This document shows positions 26,052 to 39,167 of a stretch of 64,000 nt of DNA, piece after piece (position 1 is the first letter of the stretch; each line of letters begins with the position of its first letter). The notes beneath the pieces are model-generated. The model had not been told where the DNA came from. It did not search any database and saw only the letters and a program-made list of their open reading frames with translations. A program made the translations under genes and the position numbers. The stretch comes from Maea johnstoni (taxonomy: Eukaryota; Annelida; Polychaeta; Spionida; Magelonidae), in contig OZ012686.1 in the NCBI GenBank assembly GCA_963942565.1, positions 27,244,308 to 27,308,307 of the forward strand, in the 5' to 3' direction.

Positions 26052-27702
26052 AGAGTAACTCCACCTTCAAAATTAAAAAAGATATGTTGTAGAGCTCAAT
26101 CTTACCTTTCATAGGATACCTTGATTACAATTGTACTCAGCAGATAAACTGAGATAATACTATTTAAAGGTAACTTTATGGGGGCTGCCATGTTTGCACA
26201 GAGGGAACCTAATCAGTGATGTTAATTAGATGCGTGTGATGTAATGCTGTGACTTCCTGTGGGAGTGAGGGAGCTTAGGGGCTAGATCTAGTGGCCAGGG
26301 TCTGACACTAAGATTCCAGGCAAGGGGCCCAAAAATGACTTTTGACAAAAATTATTGCCCAATGATAGGATTTCTGGTTATCATACTACTAATTTGGGCC
26401 CCTAGTTTGAAAAATCTTGAAGCCCACAGTAAAATCTAGGGGCATATGCCCCTTGGATAGTTGAACCCTAAGACTGTGGAGAGCTCAAAACCTGAGCACA
26501 AAGATGGTGAATTATCAAGCTTTCAGTTTGGATGCAACAATGATTCTCCAAATAAGCGCATGTACCAGTGAAAACACGATCAATATACGGTCTGAACATG
26601 CAAAAATATGATCAGTATATGGTCTGTTATAGACCCAGATTTAAAGGCAAGGAACATTTAGATTAAGTGGGGGGGAGGGGGGGGAAGTTCTGAATGCCAG
26701 AAAATGATGTACACTGACTACTTCCCCTTCCAACTATTTTCAGAAAAAAGGGAGTGTATGAGTAATCAGAAGAATACACTAATAATTATTAGTTTTCTGT
26801 CATACAATAAAATTCAAAATGTGTTATATTTGCTGTACTTCTCAGTAAATTGTAGGCAATAGTTTAGAAGTAATATATAGCATTTATGAATAAGAACTAA
26901 AACATCATCACAATATAATTGGAAGATGGTTTATTGACCATCTGGTTTCACAATTGTACTTCATATACTTGTGTCTTCCTAGCAGTAACTGGTCTGAATG
27001 CAATTTGAAATAATTGGGTCCAGAGGATGTGTATTGCAGTTAACCTCCTGTGTAAAGCATGGGATTAGAGCTGCCACAACTCCTTTGAGATTAATGTGTA
27101 TTGCAGTCAATTCCTGAGCAGCTGACATACTGGCAATACACACACAGCTAACTAATTGTAAACTTCCTTTCATCACAAGATAACAGTGTCAGGACATTGT
27201 AAGGGTACTAAATGCCAGGCTATTTTGTAAATTGGTAGAATTTCTTGAGCCCTAAAGCTCATCCGTAACCCCTTTACTATAGGTCTCTCTTCCCTCACTG
27301 CTTTTGCCACACAGAACCTGGTATACCTCTAGCAAATGTAACTTACACCATATAGGTATACACTGAGACACAGTGTCTCTGTTTGCTGAGTCTGATACAC
27401 CACTTTCCTCTTTGCAAGTCATTTACTAATGAGAGAATGTGTTAGTGTGTTCAGTTCTGAATGGCCCTCAGCCTGGCAGCTCAGCCTGCATGTAGCAGCG
27501 TGATGTCACTTCCTGTTTCTGATAAGCTCCAAGATGGTGCCTTCATGAACCAGCTGAGGCAGTAAATTTGCTGTATTTCTCAAGATACAAACTTAAATAT
27601 CTCAGTCAATTTGCGGAGTACAATTGTAATCAAGGTGTCCCGAGAAAGGTGACACTGAGCTCTAAAACATATCTTTTTTCATTTTGAAGGTGAACTTACA
27701 CT
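26052..27702. mobile_element. Complete TTAA-flanked non-autonomous element
   Basis: TTAA at 26048-26051 and 27703-27706. The inverted termini are about 110 bp long and imperfect (left AGAGTAACTCCACC, right GGTGAACTTACACT); weaker symmetry extends further in. TTAA duplication fits piggyBac or Kolobok. No transposase frame is visible. An inner copy of the CAGGG family lies near 26296-26469. Confidence 0.7.
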
Positions 27703-29168
<1,466 letters not shown>

Positions 29169-29639
29169 CCTATGTCCCCATAATCATCTGATTTTCATAG
29201 TAACAATTTTTACCAATTTTCGGATCATTATTCGGATATAAATACCTTTGCTGCGACACAAAATGCCAGACCCTAAAAAAAACGAATGTGGAGAACGTTC
29301 AAACACCTATTAGTTGGCTATACGTGGATAGATCTCTTCACGTAAAAATAGTATCTGGGTACAAAACACATTAGAGTGACTTGACCAGTCGAATGCTTAT
29401 ATTGAATATATTCACAGCATGTAACTAAGTACAATTTTACCTTTCTTTGGTATCGTTTTATCAGGATGAATATGAGTTTTACACAGGAGCATTCAACATC
29501 AAATCATTCATTTAGTGATAGGTACTTACGGTAACCTAAAATCCTTAAAGACAAACGAATGACTGGTCAAATTTTACTTGTCAGTATTTTTCTTTAGCAA
29601 TTTTCTGTTTTATGGCTAGTAAAAGTGGACAAAAAAGAC

Positions 29640-29820
29640 ATTTTTGAATATACAAAATTAATTTTGAATATTCATAAATAAATTACAAATATTCATAATT
29701 CATTTATTAATATTTGTAATTGATTTTTGAATATTCGCAATTCATTTATGAATATTCGTAAATGAATTATGAATATTCTAAAAAAATAACAATAATTATC
29801 TATAAAAAATATTCGTAAGT
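29640..29820. repeat. AT-rich array of palindromic subrepeats upstream of CNIH4
   Basis: Repeated self-complementary motifs of the ATTCATTTATGAATATTCG type. They resemble in organisation, but not in sequence, the subrepeats of the foldback element at 9181-10275. The array ends about 120 bp before the CNIH4 start codon. Confidence 0.6.
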
Positions 29821-29937
29821 ATTTGCCAAACAGGCAAAGAGTGTCCATTGGCCCGGATAGGCCCCGGATAGGCCCGATACCACAGCGCCGGAACATCCAT
29901 CGGGTATATCAATCGAACCGGACTTAAAGTTGGAAAG

Positions 29938-32900
29938 ATGTCTTTGGATTCCTGGTTGTTTATATTCTCCTTATTGGACGGTGCAGGCTTGTTGTTCCTG
30001 ACCGTATATTTTGTATCCTTTTACAATATGTAATTTGAACCATTTATCGCTATATCTAGCAATTTAAAGTGGTATTTACTTGTACAACAGCCCTTTACAA
30101 AGTGGGCGATATTTGAGGCAAGTTAAAATATTTGAACTTTTGAAGCCATTGGCATTGATGATTGAAGGGTGGGATTGGATTCGACTGTGTACTGTTCATA
30201 GTTACCGGCTGAGAGGTACATCAGAGGTTGTTGATTTAGCTTTGTGTGGTGAATGGGGACGATTTTATCACTGAGGTCATTTAGTATGTGTGTACCAGTG
30301 TGTATGTACCTTTGATTGATTTCACATTTTGAAGCTGCTGTTCATATTCACTCAACACCAGTGACATTAATGTAATGAAAGCTCCCTGCTTGACGCCAAA
30401 CATTTAGATTTCAATTTCACCATGTTTATACATGTATATGATACCCTTACAACATGTATGTAAAACTGAAGAGGGTCCTACTACTGATAAATACCTGTTC
30501 AAATGTAGTCGCAATTATGTGATGGAATATAGATACATGCTCGGTGAAGGGGCAGAAAGCTGATGTAACCTAGGTTATTGATATTTCTGTAGTTACATCT
30601 AGGTCTATCATGATTGGTATTTAATTGGATCATCATGGCATTGCACATTTTCTCTTATGTTAGTATAGAAATAGCACTTGTACGCATTATTATGCATTGA
30701 CATAAGCAATAGAAAAATTATCATCAAGGATATAATGAAATTGCATGTGCACCTATTGAAAATATCATCGGTTCAAAGCTAATTCAATAATAGAAAGGCT
30801 TAAGGATTTTCCATTATTGAATTAGCTTGCCAGTTGCCAGTATTGTGGTAGCCCTACTAGTCTGGGCTATTAAGGTAATACCACTGGGCTTGTAGTGAGT
30901 TGAAGTTCATGAACACCCTTGTACCGGAATGTACCCCTGTCAGATTGAAATAATAAGAAAAAATAATCCTTGTGAGTGATTTTAAACTCAACTGCTGGAT
31001 TGTTTAAAGTTAGTAAGATAACTGTCAAATGATTCTCAAAATATATATTTCTTTGTACATAAATTTCACTGCACACCGGACCATGTGTGCAATCTGGATG
31101 CAAATGGGTTTAAGTATTGTGTTATGTGTTTTCCAGTAATGTGATAAATGTATTTTGAAAACATTGAGGGTTTCAACCATTGACTTATCAGTTACAAGTG
31201 TAGGATTTGTTTACAGTTTTTTTTGGTACCCAAACTGTTTCATAACAAATATGGCTTCTTAACAGCACCATAGATTATTACATTATCTGATTTAGAATGT
31301 GACTATTTAAATGCAACACAATGCTGTTCAAGGCTTAATAAGGTAAGTTCAATTTTATCTCTCAATACTTGATATGTACCCTTAAAAATATTAATGGATG
31401 ACCTTGCCTTCCTTTTGTGCAAAGCTTTTCAAATTACTTTGAAATTCCAACACACTTTTATAGTGTATTTGAAAAATTTTCCTTTCATGAATAACACTTT
31501 TGAAATATTGTCAGGCTCATCTCCTCTTGGAATTTGATTTGATTAGTTGTTTCACAAGAATCTATTAACCACTTTGCAGTATGAGTGCCCAAAGATTATT
31601 ATTTGTCACTTGTTATATGTTGGTGCCAGAGGATGTTAGTAGTACGGAGCACCATTTTTTAAAATGGGTTTTAGCATCCAAATGTAAACATAACTTCATG
31701 TTAACATTCAAGGTTTATTCCATTGTCAATATTAGATAGCAGAAGCTAGAGGTTGGTCATGGCAATTTGTTTATTTTTTTTTAAACTAAAAGTCTTATTA
31801 TGAATTTTGTAAAAAAAAATATAGAATAATAGAATTAGCATATAAAGTAGTAGCATCAAAAGTAGGATTAGTAGTTAATGTAGTCTTGCATAAAACACAC
31901 ATTTTTGACCAAAAAAATTATGCAAAATTTTTTTTTACCGACCTACCTACCCTATTTTCTTCTGTTCGTTACAGGAAACAAACAATATTTTTTTCTTGGC
32001 CTAAGGATATGGCTGGCAATAATTCAGGCTTATTCTCATTTCAGTGGGTCATTCCTGAGATCTTGGCACATGCGGTCATCACCCTCTTCTTCTTCTTCTC
32101 ATTCCACTGGATACTCTTCCTTCTTAACGCACCTCTCACTGCATGGCAGATATACAGGTAAGATATTCAACCCTTTGACACCTAGAGCATACCCATAATC
32201 TGAAACATATGTGAACATATTCAAAAACCTAATTATTATTTTGAGAAATATTTGACTTATAGTGATTGATCCTGTACTCTTCTAGTAGGTTTGCAATTGA
32301 GCTCTATTTGATGGGTTATATTCAGGGTTTGGTTTCTTCTGAAAGAAACTTGTTTTTTAGGACGGTGAAAGAAACTGGAAGAAACCTATTTTCTTCCAGT
32401 TTTCAGAGAAAGAAACTGGAAGAAACTATTTTATTGGTACTCAGTACTTCACACAAGACCTAGGAAAATAAGTTACAGCGTGTAACTTACATGTACTAAG
32501 TAACTAACTTACATGTACTTACATGTACTAAGTATTTCATCATTAGCTTAATGATTTGGCAATTTTTCTCATGCACATTTTCATTTCTCTATTGATATCA
32601 TCGCGAGATATTCCTATTTTGTGTTCAAGTAACTGAATCTTGGTAGAGAAGGAAAGTCTTACTAGCATGTTGGTCAGGTGACCTGAGAGATGAAGTCTTC
32701 AAGTCAGCTTTGAGCATAAATTGGTTAAATGTCTTGTACCCTTTTTTCAGGTATCTCACGATGCCATCAGGTTATATAGGTATCTACGATCCAGCCGAGA
32801 TCCACAATCGACAGCAGCTGAAAGGCTACATGAAGGAATGCATGGTCAAGCTCGGTTTCCATCTCATCTTTTTCTTTGTTTACCTGTACAGGTGAGTTCT

Positions 32901-34284
32901 GTATTTTATTGTATTACCGTAAATTCTCAAAAATTAAGACCACCCTAGGAATTTAGGCCACTATTGTTATTTTTCAAAATAATTATTGGGAAATATGGAC
33001 CACCCTTGATATCTCGCTGGAAGCTTTTTAAAAATATATGGACAACTAAGACTCTGCTTTGTCAGTATTTTCGAAAAACATGGGCCACCCTCAACCCATG
33101 AAAATTGTAATTATTAAAAAGTGTCCCAATTATTGTATATTGTGTTGTATTTTATTATTATTACTTTCACAAAAAAAATAGTGGGGCTAGTCATTATATG
33201 AATATTTTCTATAGAACTCAATTACATTGGTAACAAAACAAATTTGTTCATTGTTGTATAAAGGACTTTTTTTTCAAATATACAGGGCTCGACGCTAAGG
33301 GTAAACCTACGGCCCCAGGCCAGTAAAAATTCCCAAAAACAGCTTCGGGCCAGTAAAAAAAGACCTCAACTGGTCCTCCAGGCACAGTAAACATTTGGAG
33401 ACTTTCTTGTTAAAAAGTTTCCCCCCCAAGGAATGTCCCCAAATGTTTTTGAAATAAATGAAGATAGAATCTGTAAAGATAAATGTTGTGGTGAATTTTA
33501 TGCAATGTTCTTTCTTGTTATGTTAAAGAAAAAATGTAGGACCAGTAAAAATTTTGCAGGACCAGCAGATGCTAGGTGTTACTGGTCCTACACGGCCAGT
33601 ATCATTTTGAGTTAGCGTTGAGGCCTGATATATTTGTAATCTATTATTTGTATTTGCATGATTTATGCAAGTTACGTGTTTGTTGAAAGTATTGTCAGGC
33701 CCTCAACGCTAACTCAAAATGATACTGGCCCTGTAGGACCAGTAACACCTAGCATCTACTGGTCCTGCAAAATGTTTACTTGTCCTAACATTTTTTCTTT
33801 AACATAACAAGAAAGAACATTGCATAAGATTCTCCACAACAGTTATCTTTATAAATTTTATCTTCATTTATTTCAAAAACAATTGGGGACATTCTCAGGG
33901 GAGAACTTTTTAACAAGAATGTCTCCAAATGTTTACTGGCCCCTGTAGGACCAGTTGAGGTCTTTTTTACTGGCCCAAAGCTGTTTTTGGGAATTATTAC
34001 TGGCCTGGGGCCATAGGTTCACCCTTAGCGTCGAGCCCTGATTGTTGAAAAATAGTATTATTATGGAAAACATTGATATTGTATTGGTTTTGGAAAACTT
34101 GAAGTGTGCCAATCCCTACCTCCGGCCATCACATCTCTCATGGGTGTGGGCATGTGGCAATAATAAATATTCATTATTTGGACCAAGCACTATCTATAAA
34201 TTTTTATATATATTTTTTTCTATTTTTAGTATGATTTTGTCGCTGCTCACAAATGGAGGCACGGAAAATATAGAAACAAGCTAG
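29938..34284 (+). CDS. CNIH4: Cornichon family protein, CNIH4 type (ER export cargo receptor)
   Basis: Five exons: 29938-30012, 31274-31342, 32045-32157, 32751-32891 and 34230-34284. All junctions are GT-AG and in phase, giving 150 residues (human CNIH4 has 139). The start has A at -3. Diagnostic segments are [16 protein letters not shown], then [56 protein letters not shown] and [19 protein letters not shown]. The hydrophobic segments near residues 5-25, 53-80 and 122-142 match the family's membrane spans. The YDPAEIHN stretch is typical of CNIH4 and differs from CNIH1-3. Known role: cornichons sit in the ER and early secretory pathway and help load membrane cargo, including GPCRs for CNIH4, into COPII vesicles. 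The C-terminus is extended by about ten residues. The gene looks intact. The first acceptor at 31272-31273 has a weak pyrimidine tract but keeps homology and phase. Confidence 0.93.
31870..32010 (+). mobile_element. Half of the TTAGGCCTA-ended MITE in CNIH4 intron 2
   Basis: It matches the right half of the element at 34542-34773 (CATAAAACACACATTTTTGACC, then GTTACAGGAAACAAAC, then GGCCTAAGG). It ends about 35 bp before the exon 3 acceptor. Confidence 0.6.
32915..33125 (+). mobile_element. MITE-like repeat in CNIH4 intron 4
   Basis: It begins TTACCGTAAATTCTCAAAAA, a start common among invertebrate TA-duplication MITEs, and contains repeated GGACCACCCT/GGCCACCCT blocks. The right end is not clear. 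Confidence 0.4.
33283..33627 (+). mobile_element. hAT-like MITE with 5-bp target duplication (CAGGG family), copy 1
   Basis: 345 bp in CNIH4 intron 4. The ends are CAGGGCTCGACGCTAA and, inverted, TTAGCGTTGAGGCCTG. ATATA flanks both sides (33278-33282 and 33628-33632). CAGGG ends with a 5-bp duplication suggest the hAT5-type group. Confidence 0.8.
33696..34040 (-). mobile_element. hAT-like MITE (CAGGG family), copy 2, inverted
   Basis: Also 345 bp, in the opposite orientation to copy 1 and 68 bp away. It has its own 5-bp duplication ATTGT (33691-33695 and 34041-34045). The different target duplications show two independent insertions rather than one foldback element. Confidence 0.8.
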
Positions 34285-34541
34285 ATTGAGGTCCTCCTGA
34301 GAACCGCTTCTTTCATTCTGCCACCATTGACCAAGCTGCTGTGGACGTAGATGGCTTGACAGAATAACACTCCACCCAAAACTCACCCACCTAAGTTATA
34401 CTTTGCCACAGATTTGCCTCAGAACAAGTAGTGCTTCTCACGACAGGGAGTATCATGGATGCTGCAGTTTGAATGCCCATCTTCTCAATATTCCACTTTA
34501 TATGTCAGTAAGCCTGTGAACCCCTTGATACACATTGGCTG

Positions 34542-34773
34542 TTAGGCCTAAAAAAATGTTTGTTCCCTGTAACCCTACCCTACAAGTTTTTATTCAAAAA
34601 GAATCCCTACCCTAAAGTTTTTTTCCGCCCTCCCATCTCCCAATCAGCGTAAAACATGCATAAAACACATATTTTTGACCAAAAAATAATGATAATAAAA
34701 AAGATTTACTGACCTTCCTACCCTATTTTTTTTCCGATTGTTACAGGAAATAAACAAAAAAATCTAGGCCTTA
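34542..34773. mobile_element. MITE with TTAGGCCTA termini
   Basis: Inverted ends of about 30 bp (TTAGGCCTAAAAAAATGTTTG on the left, AATCTAGGCCTTAA on the right) with GTTACAGGGA-type inner blocks. It lies 260 bp after the CNIH4 stop, possibly inside its 3' UTR. Confidence 0.6.
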
Positions 34774-37160
34774 ATAACATGCGCTCATTATGTAAAGGGA
34801 GTAAGGAATAATGGTCACATGACTATTGAGGACAATTCTTTTTTGAAACGTCAGACATTTGCAGAGTCTATAAACAACTCTTAAGCCAATCAACTGAAAA
34901 ATACCAAGACACCAGAAGTGAAGGGCAGCTGATAGTGTATTTAGCTTTAAAACTCAATTGCAAACCTTGCTTTTTTTAGCTGAACAATACATAAAAAAGT
35001 TTTCCACATGATATTTACAGGTGTTTGTCCACTGATACTTTAGAAATGGGGGGGGGGGGGGGGGGGTGGGGGGTGAGGGCTGTGGACAGTAGATCTCATG
35101 GTTTGACCCTGGGGTATGGAGCAAGGTATCAACTGATATACCTAGCTTGCAATGGGCACACTAGAAAATACTATGGACCAGCTGTTAATGACCTGTGTGC
35201 AGCACTAATTACACTGAAGTCATTTTTGTTGTGCTGAGCAACCACAAGTATGTGTCCTACTGCATGATGGGCCGAATGTCTTTGTATGTTAATTGGCCAA
35301 TAGCTACATCTCTCTGTTATTCTTCTTTAACCCTTATGCTGCTGGTGGCTGATTTTGCCATACAAAATGATGCAGAAAACCTGAAAAATGATTGAAACCA
35401 GGAACATGGGTACTCATCAGAGGAGTACTAGGCAATAGCTATCCAATGAATATCAACATGACAGCGTATAAATGGTTTTCAAGAAACCTTGCGACCTTAT
35501 TTTTTGGATGAAAGTAAGCCTCAGCATTGGAAGGGTTAAGGTCAAAGACATTATGTGCTCGAAAAAATCTCTTTGGCCTGCATTTTACAAGGTTGAGCCC
35601 AAGAAGCTCATCCATATGATTTGTTTTGTTGGTTATTGTCTTGTTAAACAGGCAGCATATCATTGTATCATGTTTATTGTCTAAACCATAATTCTTTCAT
35701 GAGAAACTGTTTATATCATTTCCAAAGTAAAGTGTTATCTGCTTGCAGCTATGCAATTTAAAAAGAGCTTTTGCAACTCTTATTGTTTTTAGAGGAAGTC
35801 AAAATATGAATTGGGTTTTCCTTAAATAAACCACATAAAGCACATATATTAGTACTAGTACAAGTAGGGCTGCACTCACTGCTCACTAACTCGAGTACTG
35901 AAGCCAGACGAGCCAAGCTCAAGCTGGAGTGGTCAGCTTGTCTATAAAGGGAACATAAACCTAACATAGAACACCAAACACACACCTTATCACTGCTTAT
36001 CACTGTCAAGTCTTGTTTACAATCCCCAATGTATCCAGGCATTGTTGAGTGTTATACTGACCTTTGTACCTTGCCAGCACATTTTAAAATGAAATAAACA
36101 TGTATATGTTGATAAATTTCCATCAGTAAGTATTTACTTCTTAATTGCTGGGCTGAATAATAACTATTTATATTAAAAATATCCTGTGTCCGGTAGCTCA
36201 TGAGTCAAAATGGTGGTAGGCTCATGAGTTGATCTCCCTCCATAAGTGCAGCTCTAAGTATAAGCACAGTAAGAGAAATATTACATTGTAAATCACGTTA
36301 ATAGTTCTTTTCCATTTCCATAATACTCTATTAAATGATAACATAACACACACATAAGGTACAGTATACATCAATCTAAGGTGATAATGTGATAATGGAT
36401 GCTTTGCAATCGTTGTATATAAGAATGGTACTGATTGTCTAAAAATAAGTTTTCATTAGGTAGGGAATAATTGAAAAGTAGGAATACTCTGTGATGTCTT
36501 ACAAGCAATGCTGATTTAACTGCATATCAGGACAAGTATAAATGTGTTCAACTGCCCTTCACGGTATGTAGACTGTCAAGTCCATGTTCAGCCCCTTGGA
36601 CATTTAGTGCTTAGTGCCTACCAAGTTGCAGATACAGAGGGGGTTCAAGGGGTTTCACAAATCTCCCTTTATATTTCAAAATGTTTACTTTCTAGTTTGT
36701 CACTTTTCTCTATTTTTGATTAAAATTGATGGGTTAGAACTATCTGACTCTCAAATGAAACCCCTTCCTACAGAAAGAATCCCCTTCATTAATGGACTCC
36801 TGCTACTGTGTACCTTTATTAGCTTATAATGTGGTTTTTGACCAATAGTAACCATGACATGACAAGAGCAATTGTATTGTATTGTATTGTATCCTTTATT
36901 GATGGAAAGGAGATGAAATTACATGACTCTGTTCAAGGTGTTAAAATTACTGTTGCCCAGTGACCTGGGGCAACCGAATTTCATTCTGGGCATCCTGCAA
37001 TAGAAATGAAGGAGCCCAAGATGCGACGAATTGGTTGGAGTGATTGTGTATCTCTTAAAAAGATTTCCTCCAATATAGGCTAGTATAGTGTTGCAATCGA
37101 ATATCTATCATTTTAAATGAATCCTGCATGTTTTATGAAAATACATCGGACCATTAAATA
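34774..37160. other. Intergenic spacer downstream of CNIH4
   Basis: No gene is recognised. It holds a poly-G run (about 35047-35066), a family A MITE (35327-35539) and an (ATTGT)n run near 36871-36892 that may be the tail of a retroposon. An AATAAA near 36092 could be a polyadenylation signal, but this is not established. Confidence 0.5.
35327..35539 (+). mobile_element. piggyBac-like MITE (TTAA family A), copy 4
   Basis: TTAA at both ends. It starts CCCTTATGCTGCTGGTGGCT and ends CAGCATTGGAAGGG; this copy is close to the apparent consensus. Confidence 0.9.
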
Positions 37161-37289
37161 TAAGGGTGTTTAACCTCAGTGGCTGGAAGTGACTGCCACT
37201 GATATCTCTCAACCAATCAGAAGCAGGGCTGGCAGTCACTTCATAAGCACCACTTCTGATAATGTCAGCCTCTATACCCAGACTCAGGC

Positions 37290-37426
37290 CAGTTTTTTAC
37301 TAACTTTCATAAGCCATATCTGAGGAGTGCTGAGGAGGACAGATTTGCGGGTGGTCTTATTTGAAAGGTGACACGTATAGGCACATTTTGAACCTAAATC
37401 ATCATGATGGTGCATTTGCCCTTTAA
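37290..37426. mobile_element. Single arm of the AGGGCAAATGCACC foldback family
   Basis: It ends GATGGTGCATTTGCCCT followed by TTAA, and the inner GGTCTTATTTGAAAGGTGAC block matches the element at 50093-51116. The opposite end is not identified. Confidence 0.6.
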
Positions 37427-38123
37427 GGTAGAGAGTGTTCTTTATGGCATTTGTAAGCATAATTGTGTGTTGTGTTGTGGGAATATTTTTAAATCTCAAA
37501 CATGACAAGTTACTTTTTGTACAAAGATTTGTTGGCAATATCTTTTTGAATTATTCAACCCATTCATTTCTAATGCACCTCAAAAGGATTTACTCACTGG
37601 CAATATCTTTATATGAGCACATTTTTGAAAATATCTCATGGAGACATTAAATTCCAACCAACAGCTATTCTTTTCAATAGTAATTTTCTATACTATTGGG
37701 GTATCAGTCTACACTCTTATCTCATAAATCTTAAACCCATAACCTTCTGGATAGTACATGTGCTCTGATAAAAATTGAGATATTCTGAAATTCTGAAAAA
37801 ACAATATTTTTAGGAAAATTGAATTTTGGAACGTTATTTTTTTACAGTCCACTTCAAGTTCTTTTTTAAAAAATTACTGATTGGCATATTTTATCTTTTA
37901 GGTTTTCAGACTATGTGTGCATGCCCATGGGAGTTAGGAATGAATAGGTTAATATTTGTGTTTCACTGATCACCTTATTGTTATAAACATGTTTGTTTGC
38001 AATTAAGCATTGATTTTTGTTACCGGTAGGACTGTGTTGAATATAATACCTGATGATAGCAGTCTATGTGATAATGTATCATATATGTAGTGCTGTGTGA
38101 TACCATTGCCTTGTTAGTCGTCC

Positions 38124-38558
38124 TTAACCCATTTATGCCTGCAGTGGTATAAGTAGCATACCTGTTTCCGGTGATATCTCTCTGACAATAGCATCTTTTA
38201 ACCCTTTCAATGCTGAGGCTACATTTGTTCAAAGCACAAGGATGCTAAGATTTTTTCAAAAAACCATGCAAACCCTGTCATGTTGGTGTTCATTGGAAAG
38301 CTCTCCCTGAGTACTGTCCGATGAGTACCCACTAATGCTTAAGCCAGGGTTTCAGTCATTTTTCAGTTTTTTGCATCATTTTGTATTGGCCAAATTAGCC
38401 ACCAGCAGCATAAGGGTTAACAAATAATTGAATAGGAAATGTTTGTCAGAACTTGACCGAAAACTTTCCTTCAAATATTTTCTAATTTCATGCTCAATAT
38501 GAAATTACATTTAATGATTTATATCTTTTCAAGAGAGATCTAGGCACAAAGGGGTTAA
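38124..38558. mobile_element. TTAA-flanked MITE (family B) interrupted by a family A MITE
   Basis: The outer element starts TTAACCCATTTATGCC and ends GGCACAAAGGGGTTAA. A complete inverted family A copy lies inside it at 38198-38420 with its own TTAA on each side. Confidence 0.65.
38198..38420 (-). mobile_element. piggyBac-like MITE (TTAA family A), copy 5, nested
   Basis: Exact TTAA flanks, CCCTTTCAATGCTGAGG at one end and CACCAGCAGCATAAGGG at the other. The orientation is reverse. Confidence 0.88.
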
Positions 38559-38619
38559 GAAAATGACAGTATGTTATAGTTATACTCTGAACACATTGCA
38601 CTATTCAAGTCACAATAAA

Positions 38620-38793
38620 TTAATCCATTAATACTTAATATTGGTGAAATCTGTCTAAAAAGCATATTTGGGAAAAAATTTGAAGGAGAAATCATAATCA
38701 GGACACTACCAATAACTCTCCTTCAAATATTTTGTAAACAAATTCCTAATTGTCAGAAGTATCAAAGATCCTGATGACAATTTCAAGGGTTAA
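38620..38793. mobile_element. Possible short TTAA family B relative
   Basis: It starts TTAATCCATTAATAC and ends TTTCAAGGGTTAA, and carries the CTCTCCTTCAAATATTTTGT block also found in family B at 43445-43678. Confidence 0.5.
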
Positions 38794-38799
38794 TCTTAA

Positions 38800-39122
38800 G
38801 CATTAGTGGGTAAACTTGTGATTCGCTATAGTGGAGATTCAAGACTTCTGCTTGCGTGGTTGTTTTCGGAATTGACAATTGAGATTTTATTTTCACATAA
38901 TGTATTGTTAGTGTTTGCCATGACAATAGAATTTAGACAATGTAGGTAGATAAGATGAAGAAAACACATTCAGGCCACAGGATGTAAAAATGTTGTGTTC
39001 TAACCACTGACTATGGTGACAAAGAACATTGATCAACTGATTGTATAGAAAGTTTATTTGTACGCATTTTTAAGAAATGTTTTTGCAATAAAATATGCAC
39101 AGTTATATGGATATTTTGTTAT

Positions 39123-39167
<45 letters not shown>

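Larger units (their letters stand above)
21065..27278 (+). repeat. 6.2 kb tandem duplication, copy 2
   Basis: The second copy starts immediately after the first at the junction near 21064. The transposon cut at the end of copy 1 continues here past the unit boundary to its own right end at 27702, which suggests that this flank is the original one. Confidence 0.9.

Noticed and set aside
33283-34040. One single foldback transposon
   Set aside because: The two halves have different 5-bp target duplications and each has complete ends, so they are two insertions.
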